Assembly: GCF_036323495.1 (NCBI RefSeq)
Contig: NZ_AP028947.1
Location: 3,100,001 to 3,164,000 of the forward strand
Source of the DNA: Limnobacter thiooxidans
GTDB lineage: Bacteria; Pseudomonadota; Gammaproteobacteria; Burkholderiales; Burkholderiaceae_B
Reading direction: 5' to 3'
Length of the DNA: 64,000 nucleotides
In this document: piece by piece, positions 30,295 through 40,496 of the stretch
Numbering within the stretch: position 1 is the stretch's first letter
Layout of the letters: each line of letters begins with the position of its first letter
The notes under the pieces: model-generated
What the model was told of the DNA's origin: nothing
The model's database searches: none
Seen by the model: only the letters and a program-made list of their open reading frames with translations
Made by a program: the position numbers and the translations under genes

Positions 30295-30663
30295 TCACAG
30301 AACTTCTGGAGCCAAAGACACGATCTTCATGAACTTCTCATTGCGAAGTTCGCGTGTCACTGGGCCAAAAATACGGGTACCGATGGGCTCTAGTTTTGCA
30401 TTGAGCAAAACCGCTGCGTTGCTGTCAAACTTGATCAACGCACCATCAGGGCGACGAACGCCCTTGGCCGTACGAACGACCACTGCGTTATAGATCTCGC
30501 CTTTTTTGACGCGACCACGAGGGGCCGCATCCTTAATGGACACTTTGATGATGTCTCCAATGCCCGCATAACGGCGCTTGGATCCACCAAGTACCTTGAT
30601 GCACATTACAGAACGCGCACCCGTGTTGTCGGCTACATCTAGCCGTGATTGCATTTGTATCAT
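30295..30663 (-). CDS. rplN: 50S ribosomal protein L14
   Basis: 122 residues ([60 protein letters not shown]). It forms intersubunit bridges with 16S rRNA. First gene of the spc segment; a promoter-like sequence lies in the 108-base gap between rpsQ and rplN, as in the E. coli spc operon. Confidence 0.99.
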   Translation of the reverse strand: MIQMQSRLDVADNTGARSVMCIKVLGGSKRRYAGIGDIIKVSIKDAAPRGRVKKGEIYNAVVVRTAKGVRRPDGALIKFDSNAAVLLNAKLEPIGTRIFGPVTRELRNEKFMKIVSLAPEVL

Positions 30664-30734
30664 GGATTGTCAAACCAACTTAGCTGCTTTCGCAACCAGT
30701 TTTGGTCCCGCATGGGTTGAAAAGATAGCCTGCT

Positions 30735-30763
30735 ATAATAGCAGGCTTGAATTACTTGAGCAA
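30735..30763 (-). promoter_or_regulatory. spc-type promoter between rpsQ and rplN
   Basis: On the minus strand: -35 TTGCTC (30758-30763), a 17-base spacer, then -10 TATTAT (30735-30740) preceded by TG one base upstream (extended -10). It is the only non-coding gap above 100 bases in the S10/spc region and matches the location of the E. coli spc promoter. The -10 lies inside a perfect 8-bp inverted repeat (30728-30746, GCCTGCTA / TAGCAGGC). Confidence 0.7.
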
Positions 30764-30771
30764 GACAAAAA

Positions 30772-31044
30772 TCAAATGATTTTTGCTTTCTCCAACACTT
30801 TGGTCACACTCCAGGATTTTGTCTTGGAAATTGGGCGACCTTCACAAATCTCAACCAGATCACCTTCTGCGACTTCATTGCTTTCGTCGTGTGCAGTGTA
30901 CTTGTGGGATTTGACAATATACTTACCGTAAATCGGGTGCTTGATGCGGTTTTCCACCATCACAACAACTGATTTCGTCATTTTGTCACTAACTACGCGA
31001 CCAACCAAGGTGCGCTTCAAACTTACTTTCGCTTCGGTGCTCAT
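30772..31044 (-). CDS. rpsQ: 30S ribosomal protein S17
   Basis: 90 residues, OB fold: [20 protein letters not shown] and [40 protein letters not shown] primary 16S 5'-domain binder. Last gene of the S10 segment; its ATG overlaps the rpmC stop by four bases. Confidence 0.99.
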   Translation of the reverse strand: MSTEAKVSLKRTLVGRVVSDKMTKSVVVMVENRIKHPIYGKYIVKSHKYTAHDESNEVAEGDLVEICEGRPISKTKSWSVTKVLEKAKII

Positions 31045-31235
31045 GCGGACCTCTTCGATTGAGTCATCACAGTCTTAACACGTGCGATGTCTTTACGTAC
31101 TTTTGCCAACTGGGAGTTGTTGGTCAATTGCTGCGTTGCAGCCTGCATGCGCAATGAAAACTGCGCACGCAACAACTCTTCCAACTCTTTCGTCAATTCT
31201 GCAGCGCTTTTACCGCGCAATTCAGAAGCTTTCAT
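31041..31235 (-). CDS. rpmC: 50S ribosomal protein L29
   Basis: 64 residues, two helices: [20 protein letters not shown] and [20 protein letters not shown], ending KRSA. At the tunnel exit, part of the SRP and trigger factor docking site. Three bases after rplP. Confidence 0.98.
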   Translation of the reverse strand: MKASELRGKSAAELTKELEELLRAQFSLRMQAATQQLTNNSQLAKVRKDIARVKTVMTQSKRSA

Positions 31236-31238
31236 TTA

Positions 31239-31655
31239 TTAACTCCCAATCTGACGTGTTACGAACACGCAAGGAAGAGGCAACTTGGCCGCTGCAAGAC
31301 GAAACGCCTCACGTGCCAGCTCTTCACTCACACCGTCCATTTCGTAGAGCACCTTACCTGGCTGAATCTCAGCCACGTAAAACTCGACGTTACCTTTACC
31401 ATTACCCATACGAACTTCTGCAGGCTTGTTGGTAATCGGCTTGTCCGGAAACACGCGAATCCAAATCTTACCGCCACGTTTGATGTGGCGAACCATTGCG
31501 CGACGGGCAGATTCGATCTGACGTGCAGTCAATCGACCACGGCCAGTGGACTTCAGTCCGTAAACGCCAAAAGACACACTTGCACCACGAGTGGCCAGAC
31601 CGGTATTGCGGCCTTTGTGCTCTTTTCTATATTTGCGACGTGATGGCTGTAACAT
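31239..31655 (-). CDS. rplP: 50S ribosomal protein L16
   Basis: 138 residues from the ATG at 31655 ([20 protein letters not shown]), the family norm; a second ATG directly upstream (31658) adds one residue. Contains [20 protein letters not shown] and [20 protein letters not shown]. Located at the A site, needed for tRNA accommodation. Confidence 0.98.
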   Translation of the reverse strand: MLQPSRRKYRKEHKGRNTGLATRGASVSFGVYGLKSTGRGRLTARQIESARRAMVRHIKRGGKIWIRVFPDKPITNKPAEVRMGNGKGNVEFYVAEIQPGKVLYEMDGVSEELAREAFRLAAAKLPLPCVFVTRQIGS

Positions 31656-31669
31656 CATGCGCTCCTAGT

Positions 31670-32476
31670 TTACTGTTCTGAGGAAGTGCTTGCAGCGCCT
31701 TCCTCTTTGTTTGCACCACTAGCTGCTGCGCTAGCACCTTCGGGTTTGCGTGCCTTGCGGGCACCTGCACCAGCTGGGCGAGTTGAAGGACGACGCGGAC
31801 GGCGCTCTTCTTTTTCTGCCTCGACCGGCGCTGCTGCCACATCGCCACGTCCCAAGGTATCGCCCTTGTAGACCCAAACCTTGATACCGATAATGCCGTA
31901 AGTTGTTGCGGCTTCGCTGGTCGCGTAATCGATGTCGGCGCGCAGTGTATGCAAAGGCACACGGCCTTCACGGTACCATTCTGTACGGGCAATCTCGATA
32001 CCATTCAGACGTCCTGAAGACATGATCTTGATACCCTGTGCACCTGTGCGCATGGCATTCTGCATCGCGCGCTTCATCGCACGGCGGAACATGATGCGGC
32101 GCTCAAGTTGCTGAGAGATACCATCCGCAATCAGTTGCGCATCGATTTCAGGCTTGCGAACTTCTTCGATGTTCACGTGAACGGGAACACCAACAAGCTT
32201 CTGCAAGCTGGCTTTCAACAGCTCAATGTCTTCGCCTTTCTTGCCAATCACTACGCCTGGACGGGCGGAATAGATTGTCACGCGAGCATTCTTGGCAGGA
32301 CGCTCGATCAGCACTCGGCCTACAGATGCGTTCTTCAACTTCTTTTTCAGGAAATCACGAACCTGGATGTCTTCAAGAAGCATCTTGGAGAAATCACTAT
32401 TCGATGCGTACCAGCGAGAAGCCCAGTTGCGTGATACCGCCAGGCGAAAGCCCGTAGGGTTAATTTTCTGACCCAT
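31670..32476 (-). CDS. rpsC: 30S ribosomal protein S3
   Basis: 268 residues: [20 protein letters not shown], a KH domain ([20 protein letters not shown]), C-terminal domain ([20 protein letters not shown]), then a disordered Ala/Lys/Glu-rich tail (from about residue 215) longer than in E. coli but usual in Burkholderiales. It lines the mRNA entry channel. Confidence 0.98.
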   Translation of the reverse strand: MGQKINPTGFRLAVSRNWASRWYASNSDFSKMLLEDIQVRDFLKKKLKNASVGRVLIERPAKNARVTIYSARPGVVIGKKGEDIELLKASLQKLVGVPVHVNIEEVRKPEIDAQLIADGISQQLERRIMFRRAMKRAMQNAMRTGAQGIKIMSSGRLNGIEIARTEWYREGRVPLHTLRADIDYATSEAATTYGIIGIKVWVYKGDTLGRGDVAAAPVEAEKEERRPRRPSTRPAGAGARKARKPEGASAAASGANKEEGAASTSSEQ

Positions 32477-32485
32477 GTAACCCCC

Positions 32486-32815
32486 TTAGTTTCCAACCGT
32501 CACATAAATGTGACTGGTCTTCTTAGTGATACGATTGCCGCGACCTTTGGCGCGCGCTGTAAAGCGCTTCAACACAGGCCCCTCTTCCACATAAATTGTT
32601 TTCACTTTCAACTCATCTACATCAGCACCATCGTTGTGCTCAGCATTGGCAATTGCACTTTCCAACACTTTCTTCACAATCAATGCCGCTTTCTGTGGTG
32701 AGAAAGCCAGGATGTTCAAGGCTTGGTCAACCTTCTTTCCGCGAATCAAATCAGCGACCATACGGCCACGCTGAGGAGACAAGCGAACACCCTTTAAAAT
32801 TGCACGAGTTTCCAT
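32486..32815 (-). CDS. rplV: 50S ribosomal protein L22
   Basis: 109 residues: [20 protein letters not shown] at the N-terminus and the tunnel-lining hairpin near [20 protein letters not shown]. The macrolide-relevant loop shows no deletion or insertion that I can see. Confidence 0.98.
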   Translation of the reverse strand: METRAILKGVRLSPQRGRMVADLIRGKKVDQALNILAFSPQKAALIVKKVLESAIANAEHNDGADVDELKVKTIYVEEGPVLKRFTARAKGRGNRITKKTSHIYVTVGN

Positions 32816-32825
32816 TTCCTACCCC

Positions 32826-33101
32826 TTATCGCTTGGCCTTCTTGTCAGCCGCGTGACCCTTGAAAGTGCGTGTCAACGCAAATTCACCGAGCTTGTGACC
32901 AACCATGTTTTCATTGATATACACAGGCACGTGTTGCTTGCCATTGTGTACAGCGATTGTCAGACCGATGAACTCAGGGAGAACAGTCGAGCGACGGGAC
33001 CAGGTTTTAATTGGACGCTTGTCCTTGGTTGCTGCAGCAGCCTCTACTTTTTTGATCAAGTGGGCGTCGCAGAAAGGACCTTTTTTTAATGAACGAGACA
33101 T
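32826..33101 (-). CDS. rpsS: 30S ribosomal protein S19
   Basis: 91 residues ([60 protein letters not shown]). It forms part of the 30S head with S13. Between rplB and rplV. Confidence 0.99.
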   Translation of the reverse strand: MSRSLKKGPFCDAHLIKKVEAAAATKDKRPIKTWSRRSTVLPEFIGLTIAVHNGKQHVPVYINENMVGHKLGEFALTRTFKGHAADKKAKR

Positions 33102-33116
33102 ATCTGTTTACCCCAC

Positions 33117-33944
33117 TTAACGCTTGTGACGACGCTGAACAATCATCGAATTGGTACGCTTGTTGTTGCGAGTGCGATAACCTTTTGTCGGCTGACCCCA
33201 TGGGCTAACAGGTACACGGCCTTCGCCGGTCTTGCCTTCACCACCACCGTGAGGGTGATCAACCGGGTTCATCGCTGTACCACGAACTGTTGGGCGAATA
33301 CCCTTCCAGCGTGTAGCACCAGCCTTACCCACTTTCTTCAAGCTGTTCTCTTCGTTGCTGACTTCACCGATGGTGGCGCGGCACTCAATATGCACACGAC
33401 GAATTTCACCGGAGCGCAAGCGCATCTGAGCGTAAGTACCATCACGGGCCAACAGCATGGCGGAGCCACCTGCCGAACGCGCGATCTGGGCACCCTTGCC
33501 TGGCAACATTTCTACGCAATGTACAGTGGTACCTACGGGGATATTGCGAATCGGCAGAGTGTTGCCAATCTTGATCGGCGCTTCAGAACCGTTCAACACA
33601 ACCTGACCCAACTGCAAACCGCGTGGCGCGATGATGTATGCGCGCTCGCCGTCTGCGTAGCAAATTAGGGCAATGTGGGCCGTCCGGTTTGGATCGTACT
33701 CAATGGTTTCCACTTTCGCAGGAATACCATCCTTGTTTCGCTTGAAGTCAACCATGCGATAGTGCTGCTTGTGACCACCACCCATGTGACGGGTAGTAAT
33801 GTGACCGTTGTTGTTACGGCCAGCAGTTTTTGACTTCTTCTCGAGCAGCGGAGCGTAAGGCTCACCCTTGTGCAGATGCGGGTGCACCACTTTCACCATG
33901 GCACGACGGCCAGGCGATGTTGGCTTTAATTTAACTAATGGCAT
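33117..33944 (-). CDS. rplB: 50S ribosomal protein L2
   Basis: 275 residues. Conserved stretches [40 protein letters not shown] and the C-terminal [20 protein letters not shown] carrying the conserved His near the peptidyl transferase centre. Between rplW and rpsS, one base after the rplW stop. Confidence 0.99.
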   Translation of the reverse strand: MPLVKLKPTSPGRRAMVKVVHPHLHKGEPYAPLLEKKSKTAGRNNNGHITTRHMGGGHKQHYRMVDFKRNKDGIPAKVETIEYDPNRTAHIALICYADGERAYIIAPRGLQLGQVVLNGSEAPIKIGNTLPIRNIPVGTTVHCVEMLPGKGAQIARSAGGSAMLLARDGTYAQMRLRSGEIRRVHIECRATIGEVSNEENSLKKVGKAGATRWKGIRPTVRGTAMNPVDHPHGGGEGKTGEGRVPVSPWGQPTKGYRTRNNKRTNSMIVQRRHKR

Positions 33945-33945
33945 G

Positions 33946-34242
33946 TTACGCAGCCTCCGAGAAATTAATTTCCTGACCTGCTTTCAGCGCGACATAGGCC
34001 TTGCGCGTATCGGAGCGACGTCCGATTGTTCGGCCAAAGCGCTTTTGCTTGCCAGCAATATTGACAACACGCACCGCATCAACTTCAACCTTGAACAACA
34101 GTTCTACAGCCGCTTTGATTTCATGCTTTGTTGCAGTGGAGCACACTTTGAAAGCGATTTGCTCGTGCTTGTCGGCCAGCATGGTGCTCTTTTCAGAGAC
34201 GATGGGTGCCAACAGAATTTTCATTAAACGCTGGGTGTTCAT
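33946..34242 (-). CDS. rplW: 50S ribosomal protein L23
   Basis: 98 residues ([60 protein letters not shown]). Docking site for trigger factor and SRP at the tunnel exit. Overlaps the rplD stop by four bases. Confidence 0.98.
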   Translation of the reverse strand: MNTQRLMKILLAPIVSEKSTMLADKHEQIAFKVCSTATKHEIKAAVELLFKVEVDAVRVVNIAGKQKRFGRTIGRRSDTRKAYVALKAGQEINFSEAA

Positions 34243-34859
34243 GCGTACATCTCCTGCAGTTTGTCGATTGCAGCGCGGGTTGCAACCACTTTCTTGAAAT
34301 AGATCAAGGAAAGCGGATCTGCATAGCGCGGCTCAACCACTGCCACATTGGGCAAGTTTCTGGATGCCAGGTACAAATTCTCATCGACCGAGTCCACGAT
34401 CATCAAGACAGAATCAAGACCCATGCCTTTCAACTTCTGATCAAGCAGCTTGGTTTTTGGCGCTTCCAGACCCAAGGACTCAACCACCACCAGGCGACCT
34501 TCACGGCTCAACTGGGAGAGAATCGAACACACACCAGCACGGAACATTTTCTTGTTCAGCTTTTGCGTGAAATTCTCATTGGGAGAATTTGGGAATGTTT
34601 TGCCGCCTCCACGCCACAGTGGGCTGGACACAGCACCAGCACGAGCACGGCCAGTACCTTTCTGCTTCCAGGGCTTGCGCGTAGAAGCACGAACTTCCGA
34701 ACGGTCTTTCTGCTGACGCGTACCCTGACGAGCATTGGCCTGATAAGCAACTACCAGCTGATGAATCAGCGGTTCGTTGTATTCACGACCAAACACCACA
34801 TCGGAAACCTGAACAGTTTGAGAGGCCTGCCCAGAATCACTTATGACTTTCAATTCCAT
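34239..34859 (-). CDS. rplD: 50S ribosomal protein L4
   Basis: 206 residues from the ATG at 34859 ([20 protein letters not shown]). The tunnel loop region includes [20 protein letters not shown] and [20 protein letters not shown]. In E. coli L4 autoregulates the S10 operon through the rpsJ leader; no equivalent leader can be identified with certainty here. An upstream extension into rplC is rejected. Confidence 0.98.
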   Translation of the reverse strand: MELKVISDSGQASQTVQVSDVVFGREYNEPLIHQLVVAYQANARQGTRQQKDRSEVRASTRKPWKQKGTGRARAGAVSSPLWRGGGKTFPNSPNENFTQKLNKKMFRAGVCSILSQLSREGRLVVVESLGLEAPKTKLLDQKLKGMGLDSVLMIVDSVDENLYLASRNLPNVAVVEPRYADPLSLIYFKKVVATRAAIDKLQEMYA

Positions 34860-34869
34860 CTGGTTCCCC

Positions 34870-35514
34870 TTACGCCTTTGCCTTGACAGCCGGCTTGACC
34901 AACAACTGACCGCCTTTTGAACCGGGCACTGCACCCTTGATCAAAAGAAGACCACGCTCGGCGTCAACACGCACCACTTCCAGATTCTGGGTTGTGCGGT
35001 TTACGTTACCCAACTGACCAGCCATGCGCTTACCAGGAAATACACGACCTGGATCCTGAGCCATACCGATTGAACCGGGGGCATTGTGGGAGATCGAGTT
35101 ACCGTGGGAAGCTCGCTGGGAGCTAAAGTGGTGACGCTTGATTGCACCACTGAAACCCTTACCCTGCGTTACACCGCTAACGTCAACTTTTTGACCGGGC
35201 GCGAAAATTTCGGCGGAGACAGCAGCACCGACTTGCAATTCTGCAAGCTTGGCAGTGTCAACACGGAATTCAACCAGGGAAGAAGCTGCTTCAATTGAAG
35301 CTGCAGCGAAGTGACCAGCCTGCGCCTTGACGACACGGGAGGCACGACGTGACCCGTAGGCCAACTGAACGGCTGTGTAGCCGTCTTGTTCGAGTGTTTT
35401 GAGCTGCGCAACACGGTTAGAAGACACATCTACCACTGTCACGGGAATAGAAACACCCGCGTCAGTAAAGATGCGCATCATGCCGATCTTGCGACCAATA
35501 AGGCCTAGACTCAT
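34870..35514 (-). CDS. rplC: 50S ribosomal protein L3
   Basis: 214 residues: [20 protein letters not shown], the loop reaching the peptidyl transferase centre ([40 protein letters not shown]) and [20 protein letters not shown]. Begins 99 bases after rpsJ, across a gap containing two inverted repeats. Confidence 0.99.
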   Translation of the reverse strand: MSLGLIGRKIGMMRIFTDAGVSIPVTVVDVSSNRVAQLKTLEQDGYTAVQLAYGSRRASRVVKAQAGHFAAASIEAASSLVEFRVDTAKLAELQVGAAVSAEIFAPGQKVDVSGVTQGKGFSGAIKRHHFSSQRASHGNSISHNAPGSIGMAQDPGRVFPGKRMAGQLGNVNRTTQNLEVVRVDAERGLLLIKGAVPGSKGGQLLVKPAVKAKA

Positions 35515-35526
35515 GATTTCTCCAAT

Positions 35527-35588
35527 TTCGGCTACGATTGGCCGAATAATTAAATTCTATCTAAAGCTAACCTTATGAAAAGGTTAGC
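35527..35588 (-). promoter_or_regulatory. Two hairpins in the rpsJ-rplC gap
   Basis: The 99-base gap contains a perfect 9-bp stem with a five-base loop (GCTAACCTT / AAGGTTAGC, 35566-35588) and, nearer rplC, a 6-bp stem (TTCGGC / GCCGAA, 35527-35546) that could refold through a competing CCAAT/ATTGG pairing. Neither has a clean U-tract on the transcribed strand. Possible processing or translational control site; function inferred only. Confidence 0.5.
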
Positions 35589-35613
35589 CAAAGAGTATAT
35601 GCGTTAATTTGAT

Positions 35614-35925
35614 TTATTGCAACTTGATTTCTACATCCACGCCCGCGGGCAGATCCAGCTTCATCAGTGCATCAACTGTTTTGTCGGTTGGATCAACAAT
35701 GTCCATCAGACGCTGGTGCGTACGAATTTCAAACTGATCGCGTGATGTCTTGTTCACGTGTGGTGAACGCAAGATGTCGAAACGCTTGATACGCGTTGGA
35801 AGAGGAACCGGACCCTTGACAACTGCGCCAGTGCGCTTTGCAGTTTCCACGATTTCGAGTGCAGACTGATCAATCAGTTTGTAGTCGAATGCTTTCAAGC
35901 GAATACGAATTTTCTGGTTATTCAT
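35614..35925 (-). CDS. rpsJ: 30S ribosomal protein S10 / NusE
   Basis: 103 residues ([60 protein letters not shown]). Ribosomal protein and NusB partner in antitermination. Here it follows tufA after a 99-base gap, linking the str and S10 segments. Confidence 0.99.
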   Translation of the reverse strand: MNNQKIRIRLKAFDYKLIDQSALEIVETAKRTGAVVKGPVPLPTRIKRFDILRSPHVNKTSRDQFEIRTHQRLMDIVDPTDKTVDALMKLDLPAGVDVEIKLQ

Positions 35926-35987
35926 GTTGCGTCCTAAAGAGCTGAAAGAGTGTGACCAAACTGATCTTTTGGCTCACCTCTGTGTTA

Positions 35988-36011
35988 CCCGCACCAAACA
36001 GATGGTGCGGG
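35988..36011 (-). promoter_or_regulatory. Hairpin between tufA and rpsJ
   Basis: A perfect 9-bp inverted repeat (CCCGCACCA / TGGTGCGGG, six-base loop) lies 13 bases past the tufA stop. On the transcribed strand it is followed by TAACACAG, not a U-tract, so it is not a standard terminator. It may be an RNase processing or mRNA-stabilising element between tufA and the S10 operon. Confidence 0.5.
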
Positions 36012-36024
36012 CTTATATCAAGTA

Positions 36025-37218
36025 TTACTTGGTGATTTTGGCAACTACGCCAGCACCTACCGTACGGCCACCTTCGCGAATCGCGAAACGCAGACCTTCT
36101 TCCATCGCGATTGGCGCAATCAATTCAACATTGATTGACACGTTGTCGCCTGGCAGAACCATTTCCTTGCCTTCGGGCAGGCTGATTGAGCCTGTCACGT
36201 CGGTTGTACGGAAGTAGAACTGAGGACGGTAGTTGTTGAAGAATGGAGTGTGACGTCCGCCTTCTTCTTTGCTCAACACGTAGATTTCGGCGCTGAAGCC
36301 AGTGTGTGGCTTGATTGAACCGGGCTTGGCCAATACCTGACCACGCTCCACGTCTTCACGCTTGGTACCACGCAGCAACACGCCCACGTTGTCACCAGCC
36401 TGACCTTGATCCAGCAACTTGCGGAACATTTCAACACCGGTACAAATGGTCTTGACTGTGTCCTTGATACCCACGATTTCGATTTCTTCGCCGACTTTAA
36501 CCACACCACGCTCGATACGGCCAGTTACCACTGTACCGCGACCGGAGATGGAGAACACGTCTTCGATTGGCATCAGGAAGGTGCCGTCTACTGCGCGCTC
36601 TGGTGTAGGAATGTAGGTATCCAGGGCTTCGGCCAGACGCTTGATCGCGCCTTCGCCCAAATCGCCTGTGTCGCCTTCCAGGGCCAGCTTGGCTGAACCT
36701 TTCACGATTGGCACGTCGTCGCCTGGGAAGTCGTACTTGGACAGTAGCTCGCGCACTTCCATTTCAACCAGTTCCAGCAACTCTTCGTCATCTACCATGT
36801 CGCACTTGTTCAGGAACACGATGATGTAAGGCACGCCAACCTGGCGGGCCAACAAGATGTGCTCACGTGTCTGTGGCATGGGGCCGTCAGCGGCTGAACA
36901 CACCAAGATTGCGCCGTCCATCTGCGCTGCACCGGTAATCATGTTCTTTACATAGTCAGCGTGGCCTGGGCAATCCACGTGTGCGTAGTGACGTGTTTCT
37001 GTCTCGTACTCAACGTGCGCTGTGTTAATTGTAATGCCGCGCGCCTTTTCTTCCGGTGCCGCATCAATCTGGTCGTAGCCCTTGGCTTCACCGTGACCGC
37101 TCAAACGAGCCAACACTGTTGTGATCGCCGCTGTCAATGTTGTCTTGCCATGGTCCACGTGACCAATCGTTCCAACGTTTACGTGTGGCTTCTTACGCTC
37201 AAACTTTTCTTTTGCCAT
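36025..37218 (-). CDS. tufA: Elongation factor Tu, copy 1
   Basis: GTPase that delivers aminoacyl-tRNA to the ribosome. 397 residues: G1 GHVDHGKTT (19-27), switch [11 protein letters not shown]3 DCPGHADY, G4 NKCD, domains II and III complete. The protein is identical to the copy at 52467-53660, while the DNA differs at roughly twenty scattered silent positions and the flanks are unrelated. Preceded by an AGAGGT ribosome-binding site. Last gene of the str operon after fusA. Confidence 0.99.
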   Translation of the reverse strand: MAKEKFERKKPHVNVGTIGHVDHGKTTLTAAITTVLARLSGHGEAKGYDQIDAAPEEKARGITINTAHVEYETETRHYAHVDCPGHADYVKNMITGAAQMDGAILVCSAADGPMPQTREHILLARQVGVPYIIVFLNKCDMVDDEELLELVEMEVRELLSKYDFPGDDVPIVKGSAKLALEGDTGDLGEGAIKRLAEALDTYIPTPERAVDGTFLMPIEDVFSISGRGTVVTGRIERGVVKVGEEIEIVGIKDTVKTICTGVEMFRKLLDQGQAGDNVGVLLRGTKREDVERGQVLAKPGSIKPHTGFSAEIYVLSKEEGGRHTPFFNNYRPQFYFRTTDVTGSISLPEGKEMVLPGDNVSINVELIAPIAMEEGLRFAIREGGRTVGAGVVAKITK

Positions 37219-37251
37219 TGCAAATACCTCTTTTCAGTTCTTTGATTTCAA

Positions 37252-39354
37252 TTATTTGGCGCGGGCGCTGATCACAGCGTCTGCAACGTTTTTGGGTGCT
37301 TCGCTGTAGTGCTTGAATTCCATGCTGTACGTTGCACGACCCTGAGTCAGGGAGCGCAATGTTGTGGAATAACCAAACATTTCAGCCAAAGGCACTTCAG
37401 CCTTAATTGCCTTGCCACCACCAGGAATATCGTCCATACCCTGAACCACACCGCGACGTGATGACAAATCGCCCATCACAGTACCAGCATAGTCTTCTGG
37501 TGACTCAACTTCAACAGCCATCATTGGCTCGAGCAGCACGGGGCTTGCGCGGCGCATACCTTCCTTGAAACCCATTGAAGCAGCGATTTTGAACGCTGTT
37601 TCGTTGGAGTCAACGTCGTGGTATGAACCGAAGTGCAAGGCCACTTTAACGTCAACAACCGGGTAGCCGGCCAATACACCATTGCTCAGGGATTCTTCAA
37701 TACCTTTCTGAACCGCAGGAATGTATTCACGAGGAACAACACCACCTTTGATTTCGTCGAGGAACTCAAAACCCTTGCCCGCTTCGTTTGGCTCAACGCG
37801 GAGAACCACGTGACCGTACTGACCGCGACCGCCAGACTGGCGAACAAACTTGCCTTCGACTTCTTTCACGGTATTGCGGATGGTTTCGCGGTAAGCCACT
37901 TGCGGCTTGCCTACGTTGGCTTCTACGCCAAATTCACGCTTCATGCGGTCCACGATAATTTCGAGGTGCAATTCGCCCATACCAGCAATAATGGTTTGAC
38001 CAGATTCTTCGTCTGTGCGAACACGGAATGAAGGATCTTCTGCAGCCAAACGACCCAAGGCGATACCCATTTTTTCCTGGTCTGTCTTGGTTTTTGGCTC
38101 TACAGCCTGCGCAATCACCGGCTCCGGGAACACCATGCGTTCCAGGGTAATGATCGCTGAAGGATCACACAGGGTTTCACCCGTGGTCACGTCTTTCAAG
38201 CCCACGCAAGCAGCGATGTCGCCAGCACGAATTTCTTCGACTTCCTGACGGTTATTGGCGTGCATCTGAACGATACGGCCAATACGCTCTTTCTTGCCAC
38301 GCACCGGGTTGTAAACAGAGTCACCCTTGTTCAATACACCGGAATACACGCGAACGAATGTCAACTGACCTACGAACGGGTCGGTCATCAGCTTGAATGC
38401 TAAGGCAGACAACTTCTCTTCGTCGTTGGCATGGCGAACAATCGGCTCTTCGTCTTCGTCTGTACCGGACACTGGTGGAATATCCACGGGTGACGGCAGG
38501 AAGTCGATAACCGCGTCCAACATGCGCTGTACACCTTTGTTCTTGAAAGCCGTACCACACAACATCGGCTGAATTTCAGTCGAGATGGTGCGGGTGCGAA
38601 TACCAAGAATGATTTCTTCTTCAGACAAGGTACCTTCTTCAAGGTATTTGTTCATCAGTTCTTCAGAGGCTTCGGCAGCAGCCTCAACCATCTGCTCACG
38701 CCACTTGTCCGCTTCAGCTTGCAATTCCGCAGGAATTTCACGGTAGTCAAACTTCATGCCCTGAGATGCTTCATCCCAGTAAATCGCTTTCATCTTGATC
38801 AAATCAACCACGCCCTGGAATTTTTCTTCCGAGCCGATTGGGATCACGATAGGAACAGGATTCGCACGCAAGCGCAGGCGCATCTGCTCGACCACCTTGA
38901 AGAAGTTGGCACCGGTACGGTCCATCTTGTTCACGAAGGCCAAACGAGGCACCTTGTACTTGTTGGCTTGCCGCCAAACAGTTTCAGACTGGGGCTGAAC
39001 ACCGCCTACTGCACAGTAGACCATGCAAGCACCGTCCAACACACGCATGGAACGCTCAACTTCAATCGTGAAGTCCACGTGCCCTGGGGTGTCGATGATG
39101 TTGAAGCGGTGTTCCTGGTAGGAATTGTCCATGCCTTTCCAGAAACAGGTTGTTGCAGCGGAGGTAATGGTAATACCGCGCTCTTGTTCCTGCTCCATCC
39201 AGTCCATGGTGGCCGCACCGTCGTGCACTTCACCAATCTTGTGACTGACGCCTGTGTAAAACAGGATACGTTCAGTCGTTGTGGTTTTTCCGGCATCAAT
39301 GTGCGCGGAAATACCAATGTTACGATATCGCTCAATGGGCGTCTTACGAGCCAT
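37252..39354 (-). CDS. fusA: Elongation factor G
   Basis: Translocase GTPase of 700 residues: G1 [12 protein letters not shown] (17-28), [12 protein letters not shown]3 [16 protein letters not shown]4 NKMDR, then domains II-V, with [14 protein letters not shown] (domain IV) and [20 protein letters not shown] near the C-terminus. Between rpsG and tufA. A single copy is seen in the window. Confidence 0.99.
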   Translation of the reverse strand: MARKTPIERYRNIGISAHIDAGKTTTTERILFYTGVSHKIGEVHDGAATMDWMEQEQERGITITSAATTCFWKGMDNSYQEHRFNIIDTPGHVDFTIEVERSMRVLDGACMVYCAVGGVQPQSETVWRQANKYKVPRLAFVNKMDRTGANFFKVVEQMRLRLRANPVPIVIPIGSEEKFQGVVDLIKMKAIYWDEASQGMKFDYREIPAELQAEADKWREQMVEAAAEASEELMNKYLEEGTLSEEEIILGIRTRTISTEIQPMLCGTAFKNKGVQRMLDAVIDFLPSPVDIPPVSGTDEDEEPIVRHANDEEKLSALAFKLMTDPFVGQLTFVRVYSGVLNKGDSVYNPVRGKKERIGRIVQMHANNRQEVEEIRAGDIAACVGLKDVTTGETLCDPSAIITLERMVFPEPVIAQAVEPKTKTDQEKMGIALGRLAAEDPSFRVRTDEESGQTIIAGMGELHLEIIVDRMKREFGVEANVGKPQVAYRETIRNTVKEVEGKFVRQSGGRGQYGHVVLRVEPNEAGKGFEFLDEIKGGVVPREYIPAVQKGIEESLSNGVLAGYPVVDVKVALHFGSYHDVDSNETAFKIAASMGFKEGMRRASPVLLEPMMAVEVESPEDYAGTVMGDLSSRRGVVQGMDDIPGGGKAIKAEVPLAEMFGYSTTLRSLTQGRATYSMEFKHYSEAPKNVADAVISARAK

Positions 39355-39372
39355 TTGCTACTCCAGTTAAAT

Positions 39373-39843
39373 TTAGAATCGGAAATGCGAGAAGGCTTTG
39401 TTGGCTTCAGCCATGCGGTGCACTTCATCACGCTTCTTCATCGCACCACCGCGACCTTCTGCTGCCTCTAGCAGTTCACCTGCAAGGCGAAGATCCATAG
39501 ACTTTTCACTACGCTTCTTGGCTGCTTCACGCACCCAACGCATGGCCAGGGCCAAACGACGTGAGGGACGAACTTCCACCGGAACTTGGTAGTTCGCACC
39601 ACCGACGCGGCGAGACTTCACTTCAACAACAGGCTTTACGTTGTTGATCGCGGCGTTGAACACCTCGAGTGGGTCTTTACCAGCTTTCGTTGAGATGCTG
39701 TCAAAAGCACCGTAAATAATGCGTTCAGCAACAGCTTTCTTGCCAGACAACATGATGACGTTCATGAACTTGGCTACTTCTGTGCTTTGAAACTTTGGAT
39801 CTGGCAGCACTTCTCTGCGCTGCACTTCGCGACGACGTGGCAT
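39373..39843 (-). CDS. rpsG: 30S ribosomal protein S7
   Basis: 156 residues from the ATG at 39843 ([20 protein letters not shown]). [18 protein letters not shown] and [20 protein letters not shown] are conserved. In E. coli S7 represses the str operon by binding the rpsL-rpsG junction; the junction here is 124 bases and highly structured. An upstream extension to 39906 crosses that structure and is rejected. Confidence 0.98.
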   Translation of the reverse strand: MPRRREVQRREVLPDPKFQSTEVAKFMNVIMLSGKKAVAERIIYGAFDSISTKAGKDPLEVFNAAINNVKPVVEVKSRRVGGANYQVPVEVRPSRRLALAMRWVREAAKKRSEKSMDLRLAGELLEAAEGRGGAMKKRDEVHRMAEANKAFSHFRF

Positions 39844-39867
39844 CTTGACTATTCCTTTATCTTCAGC

Positions 39868-39931
39868 GTGGGCAATCCCACTTATGCATCTGCTTACTCG
39901 ACACACCAGATGTGTGCCGCACGGAATGCGG
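39868..39931 (-). promoter_or_regulatory. Structured rpsL-rpsG intercistronic region, candidate S7 site
   Basis: Three short perfect hairpins follow each other: CCGCA/TGCGG (39917-39931), ACACA/TGTGT (39901-39915) and GTGGG/CCCAC (39868-39881), all within the 124-base rpsL-rpsG gap. In E. coli the same gap is the S7 autorepression site. Role inferred from position and structure; I cannot match the E. coli S7 consensus by eye. Confidence 0.55.
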
Positions 39932-39967
39932 TTTTAAATTGACCAATGTAATAAATTACCTGGCTTA

Positions 39968-40354
39968 TTACTTGGCTTTGGCAGCTTTAGGACGCTTCGA
40001 ACCATACTTGGAACGAGCTTGCTTACGATCCTTAACGCCTTGCAAGTCGAGTGAACCACGTACGATGTGGTAACGCACACCAGGCAAGTCTTTCACACGA
40101 CCACCGCGGATCAAGACAACAGAGTGTTCCTGCAGGTTGTGGCCTTCACCACCGATGTAGGAAATCACTTCGAAGCCGTTGGTCAGGCGAACTTTGGCTA
40201 CTTTACGCAGCGCAGAGTTTGGTTTTTTTGGAGTTGTTGTGTAAACACGAGTACACACGCCACGCTTTTGAGGGCAATCCTCAAGCGCGGGGCTCTTGCT
40301 TTTCATGGTCACACTGGTGCGTGGTTTGCGCACAAGTTGATTAATGGTTGGCAT
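39968..40354 (-). CDS. rpsL: 30S ribosomal protein S12
   Basis: 128 residues ([60 protein letters not shown]). The two lysines whose mutation gives streptomycin resistance (in TPKKPNS and RVKDLPG) are wild type. First gene of the str operon, behind its own promoter-like sequence and a terminator-like hairpin. Confidence 0.99.
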   Translation of the reverse strand: MPTINQLVRKPRTSVTMKSKSPALEDCPQKRGVCTRVYTTTPKKPNSALRKVAKVRLTNGFEVISYIGGEGHNLQEHSVVLIRGGRVKDLPGVRYHIVRGSLDLQGVKDRKQARSKYGSKRPKAAKAK

Positions 40355-40370
40355 AGTTCCAGTTCCGGTT

Positions 40371-40404
40371 AAAAAAACAAAAGGGCCGCGGGCAGACCCG
40401 CAGC
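40371..40404 (-). terminator. Terminator-like hairpin upstream of rpsL
   Basis: On the minus strand GGCTGCGGG pairs with CCCGCGGCC (one G-U pair, loop TCTG) and is followed by CTTTTGTTTTTTT. It can end rpoBC transcripts, but it lies downstream of the predicted rpsL promoter, so it would also sit at the very 5' end of the str mRNA and could act as an attenuator. Confidence 0.75.
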
Positions 40405-40418
40405 CAATTCAGCCCGCG

Positions 40419-40448
40419 ATTGTATTCCAAAATACAATCACGGGTCAA
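40419..40448 (-). promoter_or_regulatory. str operon promoter upstream of rpsL
   Basis: Minus strand -35 TTGACC (40443-40448), 18-base spacer, -10 TACAAT (40419-40424). The spacer and -10 fall within an inverted repeat (GATTGTATT / AATACAATC, 40418-40439, flanked by CCCG/CGGG), so the duplex could form a cruciform or bind a dimeric protein. Position 48 bases after the rpoC stop fits an independent str promoter. Confidence 0.75.
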
Positions 40449-40496
40449 TCATGAAGGCGATGTTTTCACACCACCTTTCATATTCACGTCAACAAC

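Noticed and set aside
35988..36011. Hairpin after tufA as an intrinsic terminator
   Set aside because: No U-tract on the transcribed strand; listed as an unassigned structure instead.
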